DNA of 32,197 nucleotides from Bryobacterales bacterium (GTDB lineage Bacteria > Acidobacteriota > Terriglobia > Bryobacterales > Bryobacteraceae): positions 1-32,197 of the forward strand of contig PMYB01000093.1 in the NCBI GenBank assembly GCA_003170915.1, written 5' to 3'. Under the pieces are notes generated by a model. It searched no databases, was not told the DNA's origin, and saw only the letters and a list, made by a program, of their open reading frames with translations. Below, piece after piece: positions 7,427 through 14,320 of this stretch. The position numbers were made by a program, and so were the translations under genes. Every line of letters starts with the position of its first letter. Position 1 is the stretch's first letter.

Positions 7427-8195
7427 GAGAACTCTCCTTCCCGAGGCCCAGCTTGGGGGCGCTCGAGATCTGGCGCACCCAGTTCTTCTTGGAACGGTAG
7501 TAGATCTTGGGCTCGGTACCGATTGTCTCGAGCAGCCGGAAACTGGCGCCGTTTTTGGCGGCCTGGGCGGGCGCGCTTTCGGGACGGTTCAAATCGCCGA
7601 ACTGGATGGCCCGGGTGGGGCAGGCCTCGACGCACGCGGGCACGTAATCGACGGCCTCGATGGCGCGCCCGTTGGCGGCGGCAAGCTGTTTGGCGGCATG
7701 CCAGCGGCCGTGGCAGAAGTTGCACTTCTCCACCACGCCGCGCATGCGGGGCGCCACGTCGGGGTTCAAAGTCTTTTCCATGCCGGCGGGCCAGGCCGGG
7801 TCCCACCAGTTGAAGTAGCGCGCATGGTAAGGGCAAGCCACCATGCAGTAGCGGCAGCCGAGGCAGCGCTCGGGCATCTGGCCCACAATGCCGGTGGCCG
7901 GGTCGACCTCGACCGCCTGCTGCGGGCAGACGCTGACGCAGGGCGCATCCTTGCCGCACTGCTGGCACAGGACGGGCACGAAGGCCGACCGCCGGTTGGG
8001 GTAGTCTTCGCCGTTATCCACCTGGAACACGCGGATCCAGGTGATGCCTTTGCGATCAGTGGCGCCTTCGTGGGCCGGCGGAACGTTGTTCTCGACGGCG
8101 CAGGCCACCATGCAGGCGCCGCAGCCGTTGCAGCGGTCGACATCGATCGTCATGCCGTAACGTGCCGTTTTGCCGGGTTTCTTTTCCGAGGTCAT
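7419..8195 (-). CDS. qrcC: Four-cluster ferredoxin-like Fe-S subunit (QrcC/DmsB/NrfC family)
   Basis: 258 residues; ATG overlaps the stop of the Mo-family gene (ATGA). Four cysteine sets are visible: CNGCGACMVAC; CQQCGKDAPCVSVCP; CLGCRYCMVACPYHARYFNW; and CNFCHGR paired with CVEACP. This is the pattern for four [4Fe-4S] clusters in the electron-transfer subunits of molybdoenzyme-type complexes. There is no Tat signal of its own, so export, if any, would be by hitch-hiking with the Tat-bearing QrcB-like partner. It should pass electrons between the membrane subunit and the haem/Mo-family subunits. Confidence 0.9.
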   Translation of the reverse strand: MTSEKKPGKTARYGMTIDVDRCNGCGACMVACAVENNVPPAHEGATDRKGITWIRVFQVDNGEDYPNRRSAFVPVLCQQCGKDAPCVSVCPQQAVEVDPATGIVGQMPERCLGCRYCMVACPYHARYFNWWDPAWPAGMEKTLNPDVAPRMRGVVEKCNFCHGRWHAAKQLAAANGRAIEAVDYVPACVEACPTRAIQFGDLNRPESAPAQAAKNGASFRLLETIGTEPKIYYRSKKNWVRQISSAPKLGLGKESSRG

Positions 8196-10018
8196 GCGGC
8201 CACCACCTTGGCGGGCGTCGACGCCCCGCACAGATCTATCATTCCGGCTCCCGCGGCCACCTTCACCACGCCGGGAGGGACTCCGGAATCGAGCGAAATT
8301 TCGATCTGCGCGCTGCCGCAGCGGGTCTGCAGGATGGCGCGCGCGCCTTCCGCCACCCCGCACGCGCGGGCGGTGACGGGGTTGAGCACCGCGTGGTTCG
8401 CGGCCAGGCGCAGGTTAGACTCTTGATAGAGCTTGGACATGAGCGGCGAGAGCGGAGCCGCGGCGGCGCGCGTCTCGCAAGTAATCGCCACCAGCGGCAG
8501 GTCTTCGTCGGAGGACTCCGTAGCGCCGGGGGCCTCGGTGTCTGGCAGGATGGGAAGCTCGCGCCGCTTCTCATCGACGGCGTCGAGCCAGCAGCCGCCC
8601 TCATTCAGAGCCTTCCAGAAATTGTCGGGCTTCACGTCTCTTAGAGCCGCCGATTTGGCGCCGGCATAGGTGAACAGCGTCCCGCGGCCGGCTTTGTGGA
8701 TGGCATCGGCGCGCTGGCGCAGGGCGTCCGCGGCCGGCAGTCCCGCAAGACCGGCGATAAACTCGGATGGATTCACCATCCCGGCCGGGGGCGCCACCAG
8801 CGGAGCGGCGATGCGAAACGCAGCCGCCACGGAATCGATGGCCGGTGGAATGTCGTCGAAAACTTCCGGGTACACCGCCGTCGGCAGGACGAATTGCGCA
8901 TAGCGGCCGTAGCCCTGGCGCGACCAGGCGAACGTCACGACGAGGGGGTTATCCCGGACCAGTTTCCTCGCGATGGTGCTCCAGGAAAGATACCCGTCCA
9001 CGGCCGATTCGTCGATGAGCAGGACGCGGATGGAACCGTCGGGCACGGATGCCAGGTTAGTGACGGGAGCCGCCTTCTTCCAGCTTTCGGGAACGGGAGT
9101 TTCGCGGCGCGCCACAATGGTGCGGCCCAGGCTGCCAAGTTGGCGGTTCAACTCCATCGCCGCCGGGGTTTGGCCGCCATCGAGCACCAGCGCCGGGCCG
9201 TTGTGCGCCAGTTCCTCCGCCACCGATGTGATCTGCTGTTCCGTGAGACCCGTCAGGGCGGCGAATGGCGCTACAGGTTCCCGATTGGCCAGCACGTTCG
9301 CGATGGCCTGTGCGAGGGCTTCTTCCGAGCCGGGCCGGATGGGCAGCCACAGATCCGCGAGGCTGGCGGTGCGGCTTTCCAGAGGCTCGGCCTGGATGAG
9401 GCGGAAATTCTCGCGGGCGGCGATCACGTTGCCCGGCGTGCCCCAGCCATCCAGCAGCGGCGCGCCAAAGCTCAAGACCGTCTTCGCTTCTTGAAGGTCA
9501 AACGCCGCCGAGCCGCCAAGAGGCGATGGCGGCGCGAGGTACAGCCCGTGCTTCACGGACGCCATGGCGCGGCGATAGGTCCACGAGGCCGTGCGGCCGG
9601 GCCGCAGATCGAGCACCGCCGCTTGTTCCGAAGGGCCGCACTTCGCAATGGCAGCCGAGACCGCCTCGGCCGCTTCTTTCGCCGGACCCTGCTTCAGCCG
9701 CGTGGGAAGGTACGGCAGATGGTGCGCCGTCAATCCGAACGGGCACAGTGTGCCATGGCTCAAAGGATGCCCGGACACACCCATCAGGGCCACTGGCTGA
9801 TCGCCGACCAAGCGCGCGCGAACCGCACATCCGGCGGGGCAGAGCGCGCAGTTGGTGAATTTCGTGCGGATCTCGCCGCGCGCCGGCCGCGGAATCCCGG
9901 GCCAGTTTTCCGACCACAGCGCGGAATCCGTGATCAGCCGCCACGGAGCCGGTGTGAAGAGGGCGCCCACCACCGAGCCGCCCACGAATTTAAACAGATC
10001 TCTGCGTGTGGTATTCAT
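8192..10018 (-). CDS. qrcB: Molybdopterin-oxidoreductase-family protein (QrcB-like), Tat-exported
   Basis: 608 residues from the ATG that overlaps the cytochrome gene stop (ATGA). A Tat signal opens the protein (TTRRDLFKFVGGSVVGALF). CALCPAGC followed by LCPFG forms a C-x2-C-x3-C...C site for one [4Fe-4S] cluster. The rest follows the molybdopterin-family order: LSFGAPLLDGWGTPGN; FAWSRQGYGRYAQFVLPTAV, the usual late Asn/Tyr-Ala-Asp-hVLP region; and a C-terminal beta-barrel with NPVTARACGVAEGARAILQT. At about 608 residues it is shorter than typical catalytic Mo enzymes, and I cannot point to a clear Mo-ligand Cys/Ser/SeCys after the Fe-S motif. In the Desulfovibrio Qrc complex the homologous subunit is reported to lack Mo and act structurally or in electron transfer; the same is likely here. 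Confidence 0.82.
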   Translation of the reverse strand: MNTTRRDLFKFVGGSVVGALFTPAPWRLITDSALWSENWPGIPRPARGEIRTKFTNCALCPAGCAVRARLVGDQPVALMGVSGHPLSHGTLCPFGLTAHHLPYLPTRLKQGPAKEAAEAVSAAIAKCGPSEQAAVLDLRPGRTASWTYRRAMASVKHGLYLAPPSPLGGSAAFDLQEAKTVLSFGAPLLDGWGTPGNVIAARENFRLIQAEPLESRTASLADLWLPIRPGSEEALAQAIANVLANREPVAPFAALTGLTEQQITSVAEELAHNGPALVLDGGQTPAAMELNRQLGSLGRTIVARRETPVPESWKKAAPVTNLASVPDGSIRVLLIDESAVDGYLSWSTIARKLVRDNPLVVTFAWSRQGYGRYAQFVLPTAVYPEVFDDIPPAIDSVAAAFRIAAPLVAPPAGMVNPSEFIAGLAGLPAADALRQRADAIHKAGRGTLFTYAGAKSAALRDVKPDNFWKALNEGGCWLDAVDEKRRELPILPDTEAPGATESSDEDLPLVAITCETRAAAAPLSPLMSKLYQESNLRLAANHAVLNPVTARACGVAEGARAILQTRCGSAQIEISLDSGVPPGVVKVAAGAGMIDLCGASTPAKVVAA

Positions 10019-10563
10019 TTGTGGCAATCCAGGCAACTGTGCTCGAGGCCATGCTGACGGTGGCAGGCCACACAGTCGTCCATCTTCATGTCGCGCCAGA
10101 CGTCGCGCGAGTAGCCGCTGATGCGGTCCTGCTGGTAGGGGCGGAGGGTATCGGTGGAACCCTCGCCGCCGTGGCAGCGCTCGCATTTTACCTGGGCCAG
10201 CTTGACGTGAGTGATGTGCGAAAAGTAGACATTCTCGGGCTGGCGCGCGTAGGAGGCCCATGGCGGCTCACGCTGCGGCGTCACGTATCGATCGATGAAG
10301 TTTTTTTCCGCCACGGTCGAGCCCATGGCCGCGGCGTGGCACCCCGCGCACTTATCCAGGCTGGGGATGTCGGCGAAGGTTCCGTCTTCACGGAACGCAT
10401 GGCAGTCTTCACATTTCGAGCCGGCCTTGTCGGCGTGAACTTTATGACTGAAGTTCACCGGCTGGGGCCGGCTCTGGTAGATGGCGCGGGGAAAGCCGAG
10501 CCAACCCGCGCCCAGGGCGACTAGCACTCCGGCCAGAAAGACGATTTTTCCGCGATGTTTCAC
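10015..10563 (-). CDS. qrcA: Pentahaem c-type cytochrome (QrcA-like)
   Basis: 182 residues from a GTG that overlaps the upstream gene's TGA (GTGA). One N-terminal membrane or uncleaved signal segment (about 7-24) leads to five CXXCH haem motifs: CEDCH 51-55, CAGCH 72-76, CERCH 127-131, CVACH 164-168 and CLDCH 177-181. Extra His residues (NFSHKVH, YFSHITH) can act as distal ligands. It is the class III/NapC-like cytochrome subunit expected to exchange electrons with soluble periplasmic cytochromes. Desulfovibrio QrcA has six haems, while the alternative-complex-III ActA has five, so the count is closer to ActA. The separate Mo-family and Fe-S genes favour the Qrc layout. Confidence 0.88.
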   Translation of the reverse strand: MKHRGKIVFLAGVLVALGAGWLGFPRAIYQSRPQPVNFSHKVHADKAGSKCEDCHAFREDGTFADIPSLDKCAGCHAAAMGSTVAEKNFIDRYVTPQREPPWASYARQPENVYFSHITHVKLAQVKCERCHGGEGSTDTLRPYQQDRISGYSRDVWRDMKMDDCVACHRQHGLEHSCLDCHK

Positions 10564-11441
10564 GGTTCTCTCTTTCCACTCGCATATGGCGAGAAAAACT
10601 CATGGAACAAAGCCAGCATCTGGTCGCGCTCGAGAACCCGAGCGAGGCCAGCGACGAACTGGCCGCCATCTGCCGCTGTGGGCAGGCTGTGTTGCTGTTG
10701 CAGAAACTCGTTGATGCGACGCTGCTCCCGCTCCATCCAGGCGCGCGCGCCGGCGCCTTCGAGCAGGTTGGCCAACGCTCCAGGCTCCAGAACTCCCTCG
10801 AACAGCCACCCGCCGGTATACGGCTGGGAGGTGAGGTGCGAAGGATCGGCGCGAAGGTAAAGGTTGCAATTGGTCAGCAAGAACGGATTGGGGAAGACCA
10901 CTTCGAGATCGACGCCTTCGACAGTCAGGACGGCGGTGGGCCGGTGGCGCCCCTTGAGCCAGACGTAGGCGATGCGTTCGATCTTGCCGAGCGCGCGGCT
11001 CAGGAACGCGTCGATGCCGGCGTGGCAGACGCCGTCATCGGTGACGTCGAGCCACATGTGATTGGCGGAATACTTGAGCCAGCCGGGCAGCGGAGTGCCG
11101 TCCACCTCTTCGGCATCCACATTCGGATGCGCCATGGCGAGGTAGAGTTGGCAGTAGCGAAAGCTATCGTTCCCGCAACGCGAAAGCAGCGACTCGCTGT
11201 AGGGGATGAGCTTGGCGACGGGCGCCGCGCCGCAGTACTGCATCAGTGATTCGCCCAGATAGGGGCACGGTCCGGAAGCCGGCTGCTCCTGGGGTTGAGT
11301 TCGATAAACCGGGCAGGAAGCGTGGTCCGCGGAGGAGCACTTCTCGTCTGCCCGGCCGGCCTGCGCCAGCGGAATCACCTTCCGGACGGCAGACGTCTGG
11401 CAATACCTGACCTGCGTTTCTTTCAGGAAGGGGCAGGTCAT
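10560..11441 (-). CDS. Cys-rich duplicated module fused to a degenerate GcvH-like domain
   Basis: 293 residues from ATG 11441; GAGGA lies about 12 bases upstream, a long spacing. The N-terminus is a tandem duplication of a four-Cys unit: C3-x10-C14-x20-C35-x7-C43 and C59-x10-C70-x18-C89-x7-C97. Both copies share CP(F/Y)L, YC and KxIP landmarks, so each probably binds a metal or Fe-S cluster. The second half (SANHMWLDVTDDGVCHAGID and later KIERIAYVWL) resembles the GcvH start, but the lipoyl hairpin is degenerate: at the expected Lys position I read Gly176 in LTVEGVDLE. It overlaps qrcA by 4 bases and follows a small membrane protein gene by 5 bases. It is not a standard glycine-cleavage protein. 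A role as accessory or assembly subunit of the Qrc-like complex is inferred from operon position. Confidence 0.7.
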   Translation of the reverse strand: MTCPFLKETQVRYCQTSAVRKVIPLAQAGRADEKCSSADHASCPVYRTQPQEQPASGPCPYLGESLMQYCGAAPVAKLIPYSESLLSRCGNDSFRYCQLYLAMAHPNVDAEEVDGTPLPGWLKYSANHMWLDVTDDGVCHAGIDAFLSRALGKIERIAYVWLKGRHRPTAVLTVEGVDLEVVFPNPFLLTNCNLYLRADPSHLTSQPYTGGWLFEGVLEPGALANLLEGAGARAWMEREQRRINEFLQQQHSLPTAADGGQFVAGLARVLERDQMLALFHEFFSPYASGKREP

Positions 11442-11446
11442 TGGGA

Positions 11447-11710
11447 TTACCGTTCCTCTTTCTTCCTCAGATCCTCGCCGCCATCGGCCATGGTGACGCC
11501 GAGCCCGGGAAGGTTGAATGCGTGCCCATCGTGGAATGCGGTGACCAGGTCGGCTACCTCGGTATCCAGTTTGGACAGCGCCGCATGTTTCTTGCGTTTT
11601 GCGGCCAGTTCCTGCACGACGCCGATGGCAACGGCGAGGCAGCAGATCAGGACCACCACACCCAATGCGATGTTGGTGACGTTTAACCAGTACGTTGATG
11701 GATCGCTCAC
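11447..11710 (-). CDS. Small single-pass membrane protein, first gene of the Qrc-like operon
   Basis: 87 residues from a GTG at 11710 with AAGGAG about 8 bases upstream. One hydrophobic segment (about 12-34, IALGVVVLICCLAVAIGVVQ) is followed by a basic stretch (AKRKK) and a soluble tail with an acidic-basic end (GEDLRKKEER). I do not recognise a family. It is separated by 5 bases from the next gene and shares the same operon, so it is probably an accessory membrane subunit or assembly factor for the complex. The positive-inside rule would place the C-terminal tail in the cytoplasm. Confidence 0.65.
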   Translation of the reverse strand: MSDPSTYWLNVTNIALGVVVLICCLAVAIGVVQELAAKRKKHAALSKLDTEVADLVTAFHDGHAFNLPGLGVTMADGGEDLRKKEER

Positions 11711-11741
11711 GGAGATTTCTCCTTCGGAAAGGCCAATGCAC

Positions 11742-11749
11742 GGGGGGGG
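11742..11749. repeat. Run of eight G in the leader of the Qrc-like operon
   Basis: An uninterrupted (G)8 tract (C8 on the operon strand) lies about 32 bases upstream of the first GTG. Such tracts can slip and alter expression, but one copy in a GC-rich genome can be chance. No clear promoter hexamers were found beside it. Confidence 0.3.
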
Positions 11750-11841
11750 CCACGCGGAAAAGAAAGGAGTTAACAGGGCGGGGGAGTGCCGGCGTGTTGG
11801 AAAATCAGACTGAAATGTCTGGAATTCCGGCTATGGCAGGC

Positions 11842-11874
11842 CTCGGAGGCTCCCCCGCGGCTACATTCTTGTCT
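11842..11874. repeat. Dispersed intergenic repeat, copy B
   Basis: It matches 4483-4514 (copy A), with the core CTACATTCTT identical and one indel before it. Here the core is flanked by GCG and CGC, again allowing a short imperfect hairpin. It sits at the downstream edge of the DinD-like remnant. Besides this repeat and that remnant, I see no gene between 11711 and 12175. Confidence 0.45.
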
Positions 11875-12083
11875 ACGCACCTGTTCTGATGGATGAGCGG
11901 CGCGGCCGGGATGCCCATTGTGGTGCACGTCCCGCTCCCTTGTTCATCGCGTTCTGGAAAGCGTTGCAGCTTTCGTGCCCCCAGCATGACCGTGAGATTA
12001 CGGGCGTACCAATAGCGCGAATCGCCGTCATGCCCAAGGTCCTCGAAACTAGGTCTGCTCTCATCGAAGTGGAAAACGTCCAT
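11870..12083 (-). pseudogene. Frameshifted remnant of a DinD-like (ARDL...LGY type) N-terminal domain
   Basis: Reading leftwards from an ATG at 12083, one frame gives PSFEDLGHDGDSRYWYARNL and then TVMLG, very like the FEDIxH...YWxARDLxxLLGY start shared by DNA-damage-inducible protein D and related phage-type domains. That frame then turns to nonsense, while the next frame gives CNAFQNAMNKGAG, the expected NFxxAIxxA segment. The first frame then resumes with TCTTMGIP, another expected segment. Two compensating indels about 50 bases apart (near 11980 and 11930) therefore break the gene. Only about 70 codons of similarity remain and the C-terminal part is missing. The family link is by pattern only. 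Confidence 0.5.
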
Positions 12084-12175
12084 TTCATTGCCTGCGCCGT
12101 CAGGCGGCATCGGGTTCACCTCGCTTTTCCGTAAGCCTGATTCTGCCCAAAGGCAACGTGACGGCCAATGGCCGG

Positions 12176-12910
12176 TTAGAATCTCTGCTGATACCGACTA
12201 CTGATGCGCGACAGGACCGCCGCATAATCGAGCCGGGTTGAGCTATAGTCCACCCACTCAAACGGAAACGGTGCGGCGTTCGTGGCTCGATACCGAAGGA
12301 CCAGGAATTCGTCGAACGCAGGCAGGACTTGCTCTCGCAATCGGCGCTCCGCTTCCGGCGCCTCTTGGATCGGGTGCAAGAAACCGCCTCTCCCGGTCGT
12401 GGGAAACGGCCTATCACCCTCATATCCGATGACGCTTTCGGCCTGGTTGATGCCCACCACTGCAACACAGATCGGGTTGCCGCCTCCGCGCCGGAACTGC
12501 GTGACTTGATCGCGGAGGCTGGTAATCACCCGATCTATTTGTTTGATCATCGCCTTGGCGAGAATCTTGACTTCAACGCCGATCTCAACCGTTGCGATTG
12601 GACCTCTTGCCACCGTATAGCCCGGCTCGATGGTTGGAGTCTCACCGGGGATGATCTCCCCGAAGGTGGCATCACCGCGCCGCGCCCGCACACCTCTGCG
12701 CCGGTTCTGGACATTCAGCACGCGGTCTCTCCGCTTCAGCACCGCGTCGCTGTACCGCTGCGAGCGATTGATCGTGACCAGATCCTCGTAAAGGTGGATG
12801 GCAACGAAATCGCCTTGATTCGATGCTCGATGTCGGTAGACTCGTCCTTCAAAAAGCCGCCTGAATTCCGCGAGCAGCCGGAATTCCGGTTGAACTTGGG
12901 GTGACGTCAA
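12176..12910 (-). CDS. Putative type II restriction endonuclease paired with the downstream-listed methyltransferase
   Basis: 244 residues from a TTG that overlaps the methyltransferase stop (TTGA); no ATG/GTG fits. I do not recognise a specific REase family. A stretch ATVEIGVEVKILAKAM (about 106-121) offers a Glu-x-Lys active-site element (E113, K115) after a beta strand, with candidate Asp/Glu upstream (D80, E85), compatible with a PD-(D/E)XK nuclease. Charged, Arg-rich surroundings fit DNA binding. Close coupling to a DNA methyltransferase is the main reason for the call. Recognition sequence unknown. Confidence 0.6.
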   Translation of the reverse strand: MTSPQVQPEFRLLAEFRRLFEGRVYRHRASNQGDFVAIHLYEDLVTINRSQRYSDAVLKRRDRVLNVQNRRRGVRARRGDATFGEIIPGETPTIEPGYTVARGPIATVEIGVEVKILAKAMIKQIDRVITSLRDQVTQFRRGGGNPICVAVVGINQAESVIGYEGDRPFPTTGRGGFLHPIQEAPEAERRLREQVLPAFDEFLVLRYRATNAAPFPFEWVDYSSTRLDYAAVLSRISSRYQQRF

Positions 12911-14037
12911 TCCACATGTACCTCAGCCGTTATCGCGCCAACCGTGCGTACTTGCCGTGCGGTCTTCAGTAATCGCATTTCGGCGTTCCGCACGTAGACA
13001 GATTCGATCTCATTACCTATCGAATTCCTGCCTGACATGATAGCAGCTAAGGACGTGGAACCTGTACCAGAAAAAGGATCCAGGACGGTATCACCAGCAA
13101 ACGAAAACAGCCGGACAAGGCGCTCCGCTACTTCAATCGGATATGGAGCCGGGTGCCCGTCGCGGGTGGAAGCTCCCCGCAAATCTGTCCAAATGGACCG
13201 CTGCCACGAGCGCATCTCGTCCCGCGTGAGCATTGACAGCGCCTTCTGGACCATCGGAGTGGTGCGGTACTCGCCACCCTTCCGGAGAAACAGTATGTAC
13301 TCGATGTCGTTCTTGATGACCGCGCCGGGCTGGTACGGCTTACCGTAGAATCCCGCGCCGTTGCCTTCGGCCTCCATTACACCGTTTGAGATCTTGTGCC
13401 AGAAAATCGGCGTGAGGCAGTCCAGGCCAAGCTCCCGCGCCCGCACTTGGATATCGGAGTGCAAAGGCATTACCCGGTGCCGTCCGTCAAACTTGCGTGG
13501 AATGCAAACGTCACCGACAACGCAGCAGACCCGGCCACCTCCCACCAGTACGCGGGCGCATTCCTTCCAGACTTTGTCGAGTTCATCTAGGAAGTGGTCG
13601 TAGTCCGCAATGTGCCCCATCTGCCCGGCGTGCTGCGGATACTCCTTCAAAGTCCAGTAAGGCGGTGAGGTGACCACCAGGTGAACCGATCCGTCCGGAA
13701 TCCAGGAGAGGTTGCGCGAATCGCCTCGATGGAGCCGATGCACGGTCTTGTTGTACGGCGCGGGCCAAGGGTGCTCGCGGAAGTAGGCGTTGGCCGTGAG
13801 AAGCGCCTGCATTCCCTCCGGCGTGTTGTCTTCAGAGGGGAGCGCAACAGGGCAATCGCCGTACATTGAGAACAGCGCAGCCGTACCGTTCGCGCGGTTC
13901 TTCCGAACACGCGGACGCTTGGCATCCCGAAACAAAATGTCAGCGTTCTGTTGTTTGCTCAAAGCCCTAAATTCATATAATACCGGACGCCGCTCTTCAC
14001 TCGCCGGGTTTCCTTCAGGGGAGGTTAGTTCAAGCAT
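12907..14037 (-). CDS. Beta-class DNA methyltransferase (N4-cytosine or N6-adenine), type II R-M
   Basis: 376 residues from ATG 14037. An upstream GTG at 14214 is open, but the added 59 residues look non-coding. The catalytic motif IV is TSPPYW (123-128) and precedes the SAM-binding motif I DPFSGTGST (320-328), the permuted beta-class order. Motif X-like HPAPYPIEVAERL lies just before motif I. TSPPYW is common in N4-cytosine enzymes, but SPPY-type motifs also occur in N6-adenine enzymes, so the modified base is undecided. The stop overlaps the REase start. GC content is visibly lower here (about 50% in sample lines such as 13021-13080) than in neighbouring genes, pointing to acquisition by transfer. 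Confidence 0.9.
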   Translation of the reverse strand: MLELTSPEGNPASEERRPVLYEFRALSKQQNADILFRDAKRPRVRKNRANGTAALFSMYGDCPVALPSEDNTPEGMQALLTANAYFREHPWPAPYNKTVHRLHRGDSRNLSWIPDGSVHLVVTSPPYWTLKEYPQHAGQMGHIADYDHFLDELDKVWKECARVLVGGGRVCCVVGDVCIPRKFDGRHRVMPLHSDIQVRARELGLDCLTPIFWHKISNGVMEAEGNGAGFYGKPYQPGAVIKNDIEYILFLRKGGEYRTTPMVQKALSMLTRDEMRSWQRSIWTDLRGASTRDGHPAPYPIEVAERLVRLFSFAGDTVLDPFSGTGSTSLAAIMSGRNSIGNEIESVYVRNAEMRLLKTARQVRTVGAITAEVHVD

Positions 14038-14230
14038 AACGCGGTTGGCTCTGCGCCTGTTGAACTCATCGGCTGGGCAGCATCGTGTCTGTAGGACCGG
14101 CTGCGCCCACCGAGCGCCACTGGCAGCGCCACCACCCGCCGTCAGGACGGCCGAATCCTTGCCCGGACCGGCGCGGGTGGCTCCCTGTGGCGCGGCTTTC
14201 GGGAATCTCACCAAACCTTGATTTTATTGA

Positions 14231-14286
14231 TCGGGGCGGGCAGATTCGAACTGCCGACCCCCTGCGCCCAAGGCAGGTGCGCTGCC
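14231..14286 (-). pseudogene. 5'-truncated tRNA-Pro(TGG) fragment, possible integration-site remnant
   Basis: On the minus strand the sequence contains the end of a D arm (GGCAGCGC, then A), a perfect 5-bp anticodon stem CCTGC/GCAGG enclosing CTTGGGC (anticodon TGG, Pro), a 5-base variable loop, a perfect T stem GGCAG/CTGCC around TTCGAAT, and the 3' acceptor strand CGCCCCG plus A. The next three bases are TCA, not CCA. The 5' acceptor strand (CGGGGCG expected) and first half of the D arm are missing: the bases upstream of 14286 do not pair. It therefore cannot make a tRNA. The fragment ends about 190 bases upstream of the methyltransferase start. Confidence 0.65.
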
Positions 14287-14320
14287 GTGAAGGCCTCAAT
14301 GGCGCTGGAGATCCGGCTTG

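Noticed and set aside
12329-12904. Long plus-strand ORF opposite the putative REase
   Set aside because: It is the antisense of a gene with better composition, coupled to the methyltransferase, and shows no recognisable domain.
14020-14080. Integron attC-like site (GTTGAAC near 14060 and a nearby GTTATG)
   Set aside because: Only one core-like heptamer fits GTTRRRY, and no paired core or long imperfect palindrome was found.
14038-14214. GTG-started extension of the methyltransferase
   Set aside because: The additional 59 residues are low-complexity Gly/Ala/Arg sequence, without methyltransferase motifs; ATG 14037 gives a normal length.
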